A stretch of 31,400 nt of DNA from assembly GCA_046082625.1 (NCBI GenBank), contig JBJTYE010000013.1, forward strand, positions 1 through 31,400, written 5' to 3'. Positions 8,553 through 16,122 of this stretch are shown here, piece by piece. Made by a program: the position numbers and the translations under genes. Source of the DNA: Casp-actino8 sp046082625 (GTDB taxonomy: Bacteria; Actinomycetota; Acidimicrobiia; Acidimicrobiales; Ilumatobacteraceae). Under the pieces are notes generated by a model, which was not told the DNA's origin, did no database searches, and saw only the letters and a list, made by a program, of their open reading frames with translations. Every line of letters starts with the position of its first letter. The first letter of the stretch is position 1.

Positions 8553-9427
8553 GCTTCCACCATCGTTCCTACCCCGGCGTCGGTGAAGAGTTCCAGCAAC
8601 AGCACGTGCGGGATACGGCCGTCGAGAATGTGAGTACGCCGAACGCCATTGCGAACGGCACGCATACAGCCCTCGACCTTGGGGATCATGCCGCCGGCGA
8701 TGATGCCCCGCCGGACGAGGTCGTCCAGTTCTTCGGGTGTGGTCTGTCGGATCAGACTTCTCGGATCGTCCACCACGCGGCGCAGTCCCTCGATATCGGT
8801 GAGGTAGATCAACTTCTCGGCCCGCAAGGACTCGGCGATCGCCGCGGCCACGGTGTCGGCGTTGATGTTGTACGCCTGACCCGAGTCGTCGGCTCCCACG
8901 GTGGCCACAACCGGAATGAATTGGTCGTCGAGGAGCCGATGCAGCAACGACGGCTCGACACGCTCGACGTCACCGACGTAACCGAGATCCGGATCGAGGG
9001 TCCGGGCCTGGATCAGGCCTCCGTCTTCTCCGCTGATACCCACGGCGTAGTTTCCGTGCACGTTGATGGCCGCCACGATCTGCGGATTGACCTGCCCGAC
9101 GAGCACCATGCGAACGACGTCCATGGTCTCGGCATCGGTGACTCTCAATCCGTTGCGGAACTCCGAGGTCTTGCCGATCTTGGTCAACAGGTCGTTGATC
9201 TGCGGACCGCCCCCGTGGACCACCACTGGGCGGAGACCGACGAGACGCATGAGAACCAGGTCCTGGGCCAGATGTGCCAGCGCCGCGTCGTCGGTCGAGC
9301 CGGCGAGAGCGTTGCCTCCGTATTTCACCACCACGATCTTGTCGGCGAACTCGCGGATGTACGGCAAGGCCTCGATCAAGATCGACGCCCGGCGTTCCGG
9401 GGACATGATGTCGTCCGTCTCGTTCAT
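8549..9427 (-). CDS. argB: Acetylglutamate kinase
   Basis: Phosphorylates N-acetylglutamate at the gamma-carboxylate; amino acid kinase fold, cytoplasmic. From the ATG at 9427 the protein is 292 residues. KYGGNA (35-40) and VHGGGPQI are the nucleotide/substrate loops, and INADTVAAAIA is the ATP-site motif near the C-terminal half. The N-terminal helix before the fold (about residues 10-28, ERRASILIEALPYIREF) is the feature that in other species goes with hexamer formation and feedback inhibition by arginine, so this enzyme is probably arginine-sensitive. The start overlaps the argC stop by 4 nt. The canonical neighbour argJ is absent between argC and argB. Confidence 0.96.
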   Translation of the reverse strand: MNETDDIMSPERRASILIEALPYIREFADKIVVVKYGGNALAGSTDDAALAHLAQDLVLMRLVGLRPVVVHGGGPQINDLLTKIGKTSEFRNGLRVTDAETMDVVRMVLVGQVNPQIVAAINVHGNYAVGISGEDGGLIQARTLDPDLGYVGDVERVEPSLLHRLLDDQFIPVVATVGADDSGQAYNINADTVAAAIAESLRAEKLIYLTDIEGLRRVVDDPRSLIRQTTPEELDDLVRRGIIAGGMIPKVEGCMRAVRNGVRRTHILDGRIPHVLLLELFTDAGVGTMVEA

Positions 9428-10476
9428 GGATACACCCCGATGGACGTCAGTCCGGAGGTCTCCGGGAGACCGAGAGCCACGTTGGCAGCCTGCAACGCCC
9501 CGCCCGAAGCTCCTTTGCAAAGATTGTCGAGCGCCGCGATCACCAGGACGTATCCGGTCCTCTCGTCGAAGCGAGCCGTGAGTTGCACCGCGTTCGATCC
9601 CAAGGTGGCCTTCGTGGACGGCAACTCGGTACCCACCGAGACGAAGGGTTCACCGGAGTAGGTCTGCCGCAGATGCTCGAGGAGATCGACGGTGGACACC
9701 TCGACTCCCGTTGCCGGGCGGGCGTAGCAGGTCGCCAGGATGCCGCGGTTCATGGGCGCGAGATGCGGAGTGAACAGGATGCGAGCGCCGATCCGATCCT
9801 CCATCTCCGGAGTGTGCCGGTGATCGATCAGTCCATAGGCCGAGAAGTCCTCGTCGACGGAATTGAAATGGTTCGCTTGTTTGGGAGCCCGGCCGGCCCC
9901 GGAGACTCCGCTGGCGGCGTCCACGATGACGCCGGAGTTCTCGATCAGGTTCGCATCCACCAGTGGCGCCAGGGCCAGAGTCGCGGCGGTCACGTAGCAA
10001 CCGGGGGTGGCGATCAGACGAGCCCCGGCCAATTCCTCTCGATGACGTTCGGGCAATCCGTACACCGCCCGATCCAGCACCTCGGGATGCCGATGCTCGA
10101 ATCCGTACCAACGCGGATAGACGGACCGATCCTTGATGCGGTACGCCGCCGAGAGGTCGACCACGCATTGCACGCGATCCACGAGACGCGGCACCAACTC
10201 GTGGCTCACCTCATGGGGCAATCCCAGGAACACCACGTCGAGGTCGCCGAGATCCTCGTCCCAGGACTCCGTATTCGAACTACGCAGCACCATGTCCGGG
10301 TACGCGGCGCGCAGACCGGGATGGACCTCGCCGACGGCCGCGCCTGCGTGGCTGTCACCGGTGGCCAGAACCACCTGCATGGACGGGTGTCCGGCCAACA
10401 GACGCAGCAACTCGGCGCCGGTGTACCCCGAAGCCCCGATCACCGCCGCCCGGACAGTCCGCTGGATCCCACTCAT
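9424..10476 (-). CDS. argC: N-acetyl-gamma-glutamyl-phosphate reductase
   Basis: NADPH-dependent reductase, 350 residues, that makes N-acetylglutamate semialdehyde. The Rossmann motif GASGYTGAELLRLL (14-27) is at the N-terminus, and the catalytic cysteine is Cys160 in ATPGCYVTAA, in the position of the usual GNPGCYPTA. It is the first gene of the arginine operon: it starts 41 bp after the pheT stop, behind a recognisable promoter and palindrome, and the six junctions from argC to the marC-family gene are all 4-nt overlaps. The ATG at 10476 has no ribosome binding site, and the predicted transcription start is only 1-2 nt upstream, so its mRNA is probably (nearly) leaderless. Confidence 0.96.
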   Translation of the reverse strand: MSGIQRTVRAAVIGASGYTGAELLRLLAGHPSMQVVLATGDSHAGAAVGEVHPGLRAAYPDMVLRSSNTESWDEDLGDLDVVFLGLPHEVSHELVPRLVDRVQCVVDLSAAYRIKDRSVYPRWYGFEHRHPEVLDRAVYGLPERHREELAGARLIATPGCYVTAATLALAPLVDANLIENSGVIVDAASGVSGAGRAPKQANHFNSVDEDFSAYGLIDHRHTPEMEDRIGARILFTPHLAPMNRGILATCYARPATGVEVSTVDLLEHLRQTYSGEPFVSVGTELPSTKATLGSNAVQLTARFDERTGYVLVIAALDNLCKGASGGALQAANVALGLPETSGLTSIGVYP

Positions 10477-10484
10477 GTCGCATG

Positions 10485-10513
10485 ATCATACGGAATTCCG
10501 TATGAGAATACAA
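10485..10513 (-). promoter_or_regulatory. argC operon promoter
   Basis: Minus-strand TTGTAT (10513-10508) and TATGAT (10490-10485) are separated by exactly 17 bp; TATGAT matches the -10 consensus at 5 of 6 positions. Transcription would start near 10478, next to the argC ATG at 10476. The promoter lies in the 41-bp gap after pheT and overlaps a 20-bp palindrome, giving the arg genes control independent of the pheST transcript. Confidence 0.65.
10486..10505. promoter_or_regulatory. Candidate ArgR operator (20-bp perfect palindrome)
   Basis: TCATACGGAATTCCGTATGA is a perfect 20-bp inverted repeat that fills the -10/-35 spacer and covers most of the -10 box of the argC promoter. ARG boxes in other bacteria are about 18-bp imperfect palindromes with an A/T-rich centre in this location. 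The centre (AATT) and outer TCATA/TATGA arms fit loosely, but the inner CGG/CCG bases differ from the E. coli consensus, so assignment to ArgR rests mainly on position and on argR being in the operon. Confidence 0.6.
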
Positions 10514-10517
10514 CGAA

Positions 10518-12869
10518 TCAGGTCCGCAGCGTGACGCCCAACTTCGACGCCGCGGCGATGCAGGCCTCCCGGACCCGGGCGACGTCCTCTTCGGCCAAGG
10601 TCCGGTCCGCGGCCTGAATGCGGATCCGATAGGCCAGACCCCGTTCGTCCACCATCTCCGAGGACCGGTAGACGTCGAACAAGCGGATGTCCACCAACAG
10701 CGCACCGGCCCCCTGTCGCAGGGCCTTCTCCAACCGTTCGGCACTGAGCGAACCCGGCACTCGAAAGGCCAGGTCGAAGTCGCTCGACGGATAGCGGCTG
10801 ACCGGTTTCCATTGCGGAATCTTCGGCTCCCTGTCGAGAAGCTGCGACAGGTCCAGTTCCAGGATCGCCACCCGTTCGGCGATGTCGAAGGCTTCGAGGA
10901 CCGCCGGATGCACCTCACCCACGGCTCCGATGACCGATGTGCCGATCGACAACGTGGCCGAACGAGTCGGATGCAGACCGGCCGGAACGGTCCCCTGGTC
11001 GAGACGCGCTCCCCATCCCAGATTGCCCGAGAGTTCGCGCCAGACGGCCACGGCCTGAGCGGCGTCGCGTCCGGCCAACACCAGACCCAACTGCTCGAAT
11101 TCGGCCGGCAACTCCCCCGGTCCGGGCGGATAGACGTGGCCGATTTCGAAGAAGGACAACCCGCTGCGCCGATGAGACGCGTTGAAGGCCAGCACCTTCA
11201 AGAGCCCGGGACGGATCGAAGTGCGCAGGACATCGTCGCCCACCACCAGTGGATTGACCAATCGCACCGCCTCGTTGGGCAACCCGGCCCGCGCCAGATC
11301 CCCGTCGGTGAGGAACGGATGGGGCATGGCTTCGTCGATACCCAGGCCGAGGAGCATCTCGCGCAGGCGACGTCGGCGTTGTTGCCGCGCCGACAGTCCT
11401 CCGGGGGACGTCGACTTCGGGATGGTTCGTCCCAGCGAGCCGTAGCCGACGTGACGCGCCACCTCTTCGACGATGTCGATCTCCAGCGTGCAATCGGGTC
11501 GCCACGACGGAACGATGACGTCCACCGAGTCGGAACTACCCGTGTCCCGGACGGCGAATCCGATCGGCTCGATCAATCGGGTGATATCGCCGATCTCGAA
11601 ACGACGACCCAACAGTCGGCTCACACGTTCAGGTCGCACCGGAATGGTGACCTCAGTCGGGAAGTGCTCGGTGCGCTCATCGGCCAGGCCTTCGTGGACT
11701 CGGACATCGGGACAGGTGATCGACAGAAGCTCGACGAACCTGGCGATCGCGGCCTCGATCCCCAGAGGATCGGCACCACGCTCGAAACGCGCCGAGGCTT
11801 CGGATCGCAGATTGTGACGCTGAACCGTCTTCATGATGCCCAGCGGTTCGAACCAGGCGGTCTCGAGGATCACCGTGGTCGTCTCGTTTCCGATCTCGGT
11901 ATTCTCCCCGCCCATCACCCCGGCCAGTCCGATCGGCCGATCCTCGGCATCGCAGATCAGCAGATCTTCGGCATCGAGCGTGCGCTCCACGCCGTCCAGA
12001 GTGATCAGACGTTCCGACGCTCGGGCGCAACGTACGACGAATCCCCGGCCCCGGAGACGTCCGAAGTCGTAGGCGTGATTGGGTTGGCCGGTCTCGAGCA
12101 ACACGTAATTGCTGACATCGACGACGTTGTTGATGGGGCGCATGCCGGCAGCAGCCAAGCGGCTCTTCATCCAGTCCGGAGACTCGCGAACCGTCACGCC
12201 ACTCACCACCGCAGCGGTGAAGCGGGGACATCGACTTGGTTCGTCGATCCGCACCGACACCTGCTCGGCGGGTGCGCTGGCGACGAGTGGCGCCACCTTG
12301 CGGGCGAAGTCAACTCCGAAGCGGGCGGCCAGATCCCGCGCCACTCCCACGTGGCTGAAGGCGTCGGGTCGATTCCGCAACACGTCCAGGTCGTAGACCA
12401 CTTCGGTTCGCAAGCCGAGAACCTCACCGTAGGGCACGCCGAGCGGCGTTCCGGCGGGCAGGATCAGGATGCCGCTGTGGTCGTGGCTCAGCCCCAGTTC
12501 GGCCGCCGAGCAGAGCATGCCGTCACTGCGGATGCCGAGGATCGGTTTGGGTTCGATCACTCGTCCGTCGGGCATCTCCGTACCGGGCAGAGCCAAGGGA
12601 ATCACGTCTCCGGCGGTCATGTTGAAGGCTCCGCACCAGACGTGACGTTCCGTTCCGTCTCCGGTGTCGACGAAGACCCGGTGGACCTTGGCGGCATCCG
12701 GATGGCGTTCGGTCCTGATCACCCGTGCGGTGACCACTCCGGCGACCGTGCGACCCACATCGTCCACCGATTCCACGGCCAGACCCAGATCGGACAGAGC
12801 GAAGGCGATCGACTCCCGATCATCGGGAAGCGACGCCAGATCCAACAGCCAGGAGTGGACGATCTTCAT
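10518..12869 (-). CDS. pheT: Phenylalanyl-tRNA synthetase, beta subunit
   Basis: Large subunit of the alpha2-beta2 PheRS, 783 residues. Domain order is as expected: an EMAPII-like tRNA-binding domain near 40-150 (ARVIRTERHPDAAKVH, then SDGMLCSAAELGL), the B3/B4 editing domain around 200-370 (GMRPINNVVDVSNYV), B5 around 395-470 (PSWRPDCTLEIDIVEEVARHVGY), a catalytic-like core, and a C-terminal anticodon-binding FDX-ACB domain (SRYPSSDFDLAFRV onward). The ATG at 12869 lies 14 nt after the pheS stop. An in-frame open stretch continues further upstream into pheS, but those codons do not look like PheT. Confidence 0.97.
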   Translation of the reverse strand: MKIVHSWLLDLASLPDDRESIAFALSDLGLAVESVDDVGRTVAGVVTARVIRTERHPDAAKVHRVFVDTGDGTERHVWCGAFNMTAGDVIPLALPGTEMPDGRVIEPKPILGIRSDGMLCSAAELGLSHDHSGILILPAGTPLGVPYGEVLGLRTEVVYDLDVLRNRPDAFSHVGVARDLAARFGVDFARKVAPLVASAPAEQVSVRIDEPSRCPRFTAAVVSGVTVRESPDWMKSRLAAAGMRPINNVVDVSNYVLLETGQPNHAYDFGRLRGRGFVVRCARASERLITLDGVERTLDAEDLLICDAEDRPIGLAGVMGGENTEIGNETTTVILETAWFEPLGIMKTVQRHNLRSEASARFERGADPLGIEAAIARFVELLSITCPDVRVHEGLADERTEHFPTEVTIPVRPERVSRLLGRRFEIGDITRLIEPIGFAVRDTGSSDSVDVIVPSWRPDCTLEIDIVEEVARHVGYGSLGRTIPKSTSPGGLSARQQRRRRLREMLLGLGIDEAMPHPFLTDGDLARAGLPNEAVRLVNPLVVGDDVLRTSIRPGLLKVLAFNASHRRSGLSFFEIGHVYPPGPGELPAEFEQLGLVLAGRDAAQAVAVWRELSGNLGWGARLDQGTVPAGLHPTRSATLSIGTSVIGAVGEVHPAVLEAFDIAERVAILELDLSQLLDREPKIPQWKPVSRYPSSDFDLAFRVPGSLSAERLEKALRQGAGALLVDIRLFDVYRSSEMVDERGLAYRIRIQAADRTLAEEDVARVREACIAAASKLGVTLRT

Positions 12870-12883
12870 GGCTCGGTTTCCAT

Positions 12884-13885
12884 CTAGAACTGCTCGATGA
12901 ACCGGATGTCGTTGGTGTACATCTCCCGGACGTCTCCCACGCCGTGACGTTCCTTGGCCATGCGGTCGATGCCGAAACCGAAGGCGAAGCCGCTCCATTC
13001 CTCGGGATCGATCCCCCCGGCTCGCAGCACATTGGGATGCACCATGCCGGAACCTCCCAATTCGAGCCACGACCCATCCGGAGTGCGGATGTCGAATTCG
13101 GCCGACGGCTCGGTGAAAGGGAAGTAACTGGGGCGGAGACGGCTCTCGAAATCCTCACCGAAGAATGCCTTGGTGAAGACGTCGATGGTCCCGGCGAGAT
13201 CGGCCAAGGTGATGTTCCGATCGATGACCAGCCCTTCGATCTGGTGGAAGACCGCCAGGTGCGTGGCATCGGTGGTTTCGTTGCGGAAGACCCGGCCCGG
13301 CATCACTTGGTAGATCGGAGGTGCGACCGATTGCATGACCCTGATCTGCACCGGGGAAGTGTGGGTGCGCAACACGGTGCTGCCGGGGGCTCCGTGGTCG
13401 ACATAGAAGGTGTCGTGCATGCTGCGCGCCGGATGGGACGGCGGCATGTTCAACGCTTCGAAGTTGTACCAGTCCGTTTCCACCTCCGGGCCCTCGGCGA
13501 CTCGGAAGCCCATGCCAACGAAGACGTCCTCGAGGCGCTGCCAGGCCTGGGTCACGATGTGGGCACGACCCCGTCGCCGTTCAGCGGCGTATTCGGTGAG
13601 GTCCATGGCTTCCAGGGCCAGGGTTCGGTCCAGTTCCGACCTGGCCAACAGCGCACGGCGGGCCTCCATGGCTGCCATCACCGCCTGCACCGCCTCGTTC
13701 AAGGCCTGTCCCGCGGCCTTCTTCTCCTCCGCCGAGGACAGAGCCGACAAACGACTCTTGAGCACGGTGAGGGCGCCTTTCTTCCCCAGGTATTCGGCAT
13801 CCACGAAACGAAGCGACTCGACCGACTCTGCTGCCTCGATGCGGACGGCTGCGTCGCTTTGCAGGTCGCGAATCTCCCGAATCAT
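12884..13885 (-). CDS. pheS: Phenylalanyl-tRNA synthetase, alpha subunit
   Basis: Catalytic class II subunit, 333 residues. It has the N-terminal coiled-coil (about 1-90), the motif-2 region RVFRNETTDATHLAVFHQIEG, and the motif-3 region AFGFGIDRMAKERHG, ending in DIRFIEQF. The ATG at 13885 overlaps the stop of the upstream rRNA methyltransferase by 4 nt (ATGA) and has no separate ribosome binding site, so translation is probably coupled. It forms the last pair of the infC-rpmI-rplT-tsnR-pheS-pheT order. Confidence 0.97.
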   Translation of the reverse strand: MIREIRDLQSDAAVRIEAAESVESLRFVDAEYLGKKGALTVLKSRLSALSSAEEKKAAGQALNEAVQAVMAAMEARRALLARSELDRTLALEAMDLTEYAAERRRGRAHIVTQAWQRLEDVFVGMGFRVAEGPEVETDWYNFEALNMPPSHPARSMHDTFYVDHGAPGSTVLRTHTSPVQIRVMQSVAPPIYQVMPGRVFRNETTDATHLAVFHQIEGLVIDRNITLADLAGTIDVFTKAFFGEDFESRLRPSYFPFTEPSAEFDIRTPDGSWLELGGSGMVHPNVLRAGGIDPEEWSGFAFGFGIDRMAKERHGVGDVREMYTNDIRFIEQF

Positions 13886-14652
13886 CGTGGATCCACGGTA
13901 CCGGAGGCCGCCCGTCGCTGACGGGCAATTTCGAAGCACAGGACCGTACAGGCCATGGCCACGTTCAGGCTTTCGGCGCGACCCACCCGCGGGATGCTGA
14001 CCCACTCGTCGACCGGCACCGACTCGTCCAATCCGGAGGCTTCGTTGCCGAGCACGATGGCCACAGAACGGCGAAAATCGACGTGGTCGTAGTCGGTACC
14101 GCGATGCGAGCTGCTGGCCACGATGGATCTCCCGGCGCGACGAACCTGCTCGAGGTTCTCCACCTCGACCACGGGCAGTCGAAAGACACTCCCAGCAGAG
14201 GATCGGATGACCTTGGGATTGAAGACATCCACGGTCGTCGGCGACACGACCATGAGGTCCGCCCCGGCGGCCTCGGCCGACCTCAGCATGGTTCCGAGAT
14301 TCCCCGGGTCGGCGATGTCCACGGCCACCACCACGAACGACGCGGTCTCCAACCTCTCCCTACGCGACGCGGGACACTCGAAGATGGCGACATGGGGCTG
14401 GGGTGTCTCGGTGGTGACCACCCGCTCCAACACTCCCGGAGCCAGAACGTGCACGGGCTCGGCAGCCGGAATCGGATGCGCACCGGAGGCCACGAACTGG
14501 GCCTCGAGCGTCCACCCCGCTGCCAGTGCTTCCCTGATCAAGGTTTCACCCTCGACCGCGACGACTCCCTCCTCGGCACGCGCACTGCGGCGCCCCAGGA
14601 GGCGCCGCAGTCGTTGAATCTTCGGGTTGCCGAGAACCAGTTCGTGGTTCAG
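13882..14652 (-). CDS. TsnR/TrmH-family (SpoU) rRNA 2'-O-methyltransferase, probable CTG start
   Basis: SPOUT-class SAM-dependent RNA methyltransferase corresponding by position to M. tuberculosis tsnR. Conserved motifs: DPGNLGTMLRSA (motif 1), LGNEASGLDE (motif 2) and IPRVGRAESLNVAMA (motif 3), which form the trefoil knot. The first ATG/GTG/TTG in frame is a TTG at 14541, but the reading frame is open and homologous-looking further upstream: GNPKIQRLRRLLGRRSARAE followed by VAVEGETLIREAL is a typical SpoU substrate-binding N-terminus. The best start is CTG at 14652, with GAGGA (14664-14660) 7 nt before it, overlapping the rplT stop. This gives 256 residues, the usual length. The target nucleotide is unknown. 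Confidence 0.85.
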   Translation of the reverse strand: MNHELVLGNPKIQRLRRLLGRRSARAEEGVVAVEGETLIREALAAGWTLEAQFVASGAHPIPAAEPVHVLAPGVLERVVTTETPQPHVAIFECPASRRERLETASFVVVAVDIADPGNLGTMLRSAEAAGADLMVVSPTTVDVFNPKVIRSSAGSVFRLPVVEVENLEQVRRAGRSIVASSSHRGTDYDHVDFRRSVAIVLGNEASGLDESVPVDEWVSIPRVGRAESLNVAMACTVLCFEIARQRRAASGTVDPR

Positions 14653-14662
14653 ATCGCCGTCC

Positions 14663-15019
14663 TCAGTCCAGGGCGGCCTTGGATGCCTCGCACAGCCGGC
14701 CGAAGGCGGCCAGGTCCGTGACCGCCAAGTCGGCGAGGATCTTGCGATCCACTTCGATGCCGGCGGCGTTCAGGCCGGCGATGAACCGGCTGTAGCTCAT
14801 GTCGTGGATCCGACAGGCGGCATTGATCCGCTGGATCCACAGGCGACGGAACTCGCCCTTCTTGGCCCGGCGGTCGCGGAATGCATACTGCCCGGACTTC
14901 ATCACCTGCTCGTTGGCGGCTCGCACCGACCGGCTCTTGTTGCCGTAATAGCCCTTGGCGCGTTCCAGTGTCTGGCGACGACGCTTCTTCGAACCCACTG
15001 CTCGTTTCACTCTGGCCAT
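14663..15019 (-). CDS. rplT: 50S ribosomal protein L20
   Basis: 118-residue 23S rRNA-binding protein needed early in 50S assembly. MARVKRAVGSKKRRRQTLER, AKGYYGNKSRSVRAANEQV and RRLWIQRINAACR are family hallmarks. A strong ribosome binding site, AAAGGAG, precedes the ATG. The stop codon is embedded in the GAGGA used by the next gene. Confidence 0.98.
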   Translation of the reverse strand: MARVKRAVGSKKRRRQTLERAKGYYGNKSRSVRAANEQVMKSGQYAFRDRRAKKGEFRRLWIQRINAACRIHDMSYSRFIAGLNAAGIEVDRKILADLAVTDLAAFGRLCEASKAALD

Positions 15020-15056
15020 CAGGTTCTCCTTTCTCTACGTTCTCGATACCGACGAA

Positions 15057-15254
15057 TCAGCGCTCGCCGAGGAGGCGCTTGATCTTCTTCACGTCACCGG
15101 AGTGCACGTCCACCATGCCGTCCAGACGCCGGGTCCGGGTCGACGGCTTCTTCTCGAACAGGTGCTGGCGGTTCTGCTGGAGACGGCGAAGTTTGCCGGT
15201 TCCGGTCTTCTTGAACCGCTTGGCGGCGGTCTTGCTGGTCTTCATCTTGGGCAT
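15057..15254 (-). CDS. rpmI: 50S ribosomal protein L35
   Basis: 65-residue basic protein of the large subunit. MPKMKTSKTAAKRFKKTGTG and the KIKRLLGER end are typical. The ATG at 15254 has GAGG five nt upstream and lies 12 nt after the infC stop; rplT follows 37 nt later. Confidence 0.98.
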   Translation of the reverse strand: MPKMKTSKTAAKRFKKTGTGKLRRLQQNRQHLFEKKPSTRTRRLDGMVDVHSGDVKKIKRLLGER

Positions 15255-15266
15255 GATGTCCTCACT

Positions 15267-15848
15267 TCATTCGTCGATCTGTTCAGCGTCGGGTTCCACG
15301 CTGTTGGTCGATTCCTTCTTCTTTGCACTCTTCTTCTCGGGTACCAGCACCATGGTCATGCTGCGACCCTCGAGCCGGGCTTGGGTTTCCACCTTGCCGA
15401 CGTGGGAGATCTGTTCGATCACGTCGTCCAGGATCTTGCTGCCCAGTTCCGGATGCGCCATTTCGCGACCCCGGAACTGCAGCGACACCTTGACCTTGTG
15501 ACCATCGGAGAGGAACTCCTGCACATGACGCACCTTGGTGTCGAAGTCGCCCTTGCCGATCTTCGGCCGGAACTTCACTTCCTTCACCGTGATATGAGCA
15601 GTCTTCTTGCGGGCTTCACGGGCCCGCTGGGACTCCTCGTATCGGAACTTGCCGTAGTCCATGATGCGGCAGACCGGCGGATTGGCGAGCGGGGCGACCT
15701 CGACCAGGTCGAGGTCCAGTTCCCGCGCCAAGGCCAAGGCATCGGGCACAGCCTTGATGCCGAGTTGACTTCCGTCGGGGCCGATCACCCTCACTTCCCG
15801 GGCGCGGATGCGATCGTTGTAGCGAGGCTCGTTCGTCGGCGGTGCTAT
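15267..15848 (-). CDS. infC: Translation initiation factor IF-3, probable ATA start
   Basis: IF-3 binds the 30S subunit, keeps subunits apart and rejects non-standard start codons and tRNAs. The N-terminal domain begins NDRIRAREVRVIGPDGSQLG, followed by ANPPVCRIMDYGKF and the C-terminal domain KVKVSLQFRGREMAHPELG. The first ATG/GTG/TTG in frame is a GTG at 15794, which would cut off the conserved NDRIRAR segment. The frame runs open to a TGA at 15857-15855; the only sensible initiator is ATA at 15848, 9 nt after AGGAG (15862-15858). This gives 193 residues. A rare start is normal for infC (E. coli uses ATT for autoregulation). The C-terminus has a short lysine/acid-rich tail. Confidence 0.93.
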   Translation of the reverse strand: MAPPTNEPRYNDRIRAREVRVIGPDGSQLGIKAVPDALALARELDLDLVEVAPLANPPVCRIMDYGKFRYEESQRAREARKKTAHITVKEVKFRPKIGKGDFDTKVRHVQEFLSDGHKVKVSLQFRGREMAHPELGSKILDDVIEQISHVGKVETQARLEGRSMTMVLVPEKKSAKKKESTNSVEPDAEQIDE

Positions 15849-16122
15849 GGCTGCTCACTCCTGTGCAAAGGGCTGACCTCCCGTTTCATCGGATACATGG
15901 TGACGCGAAGTCGTCACGGCCAGCCGCTCGCACGGCAAATCGCTGGACCTGGACGCACTACCGGGTGACTGCGGACGAACTCGCTGACGCTCGCAAGACC
16001 TCAGACCCGACGTGGCCAGGTGGGGGTCCGAACCCCACTTCGCCTCGGTTGTCCCTAAAGCGTACCTCGGTCGACCGACGAACCGCTACCTTCCAACTGT
16101 CTCGACGCAGTCCAGGAGCGAC
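15849..16122 (-). promoter_or_regulatory. infC upstream region/leader shared with the divergent DUF1844 gene
   Basis: 274 bp without a gene. On the infC side I see hairpins at 16038-16033/16025-16020 (GTGGGG/CCCCAC), a weaker CCAGC/GCTGG pair near 15946-15920, and 15917-15912/15905-15900 (GTGACG/CGTCAC with loop ACTTCG). The infC ribosome binding site is at 15862-15858. A 12-bp palindrome, TCGGTCGACCGA, is at 16067-16078. infC-rpmI-rplT operons often carry leader RNA control, so a regulated leader is plausible. I found no convincing -35/-10 pair for infC; TACGCT near 16065-16060 is the best weak candidate. On the plus side TACCTT (16087-16092) could be the DUF1844 -10. Confidence 0.4.

Noticed and set aside
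11845..11854. GGTTCGAACC resembling a tRNA T-loop
   Set aside because: It is inside pheT, and no acceptor or anticodon stem can be built around it.
10812..12887. 691-codon open frame on the plus strand
   Set aside because: It lies wholly antisense to pheT, has no family resemblance, and is the kind of long stop-free frame expected opposite GC-rich genes.
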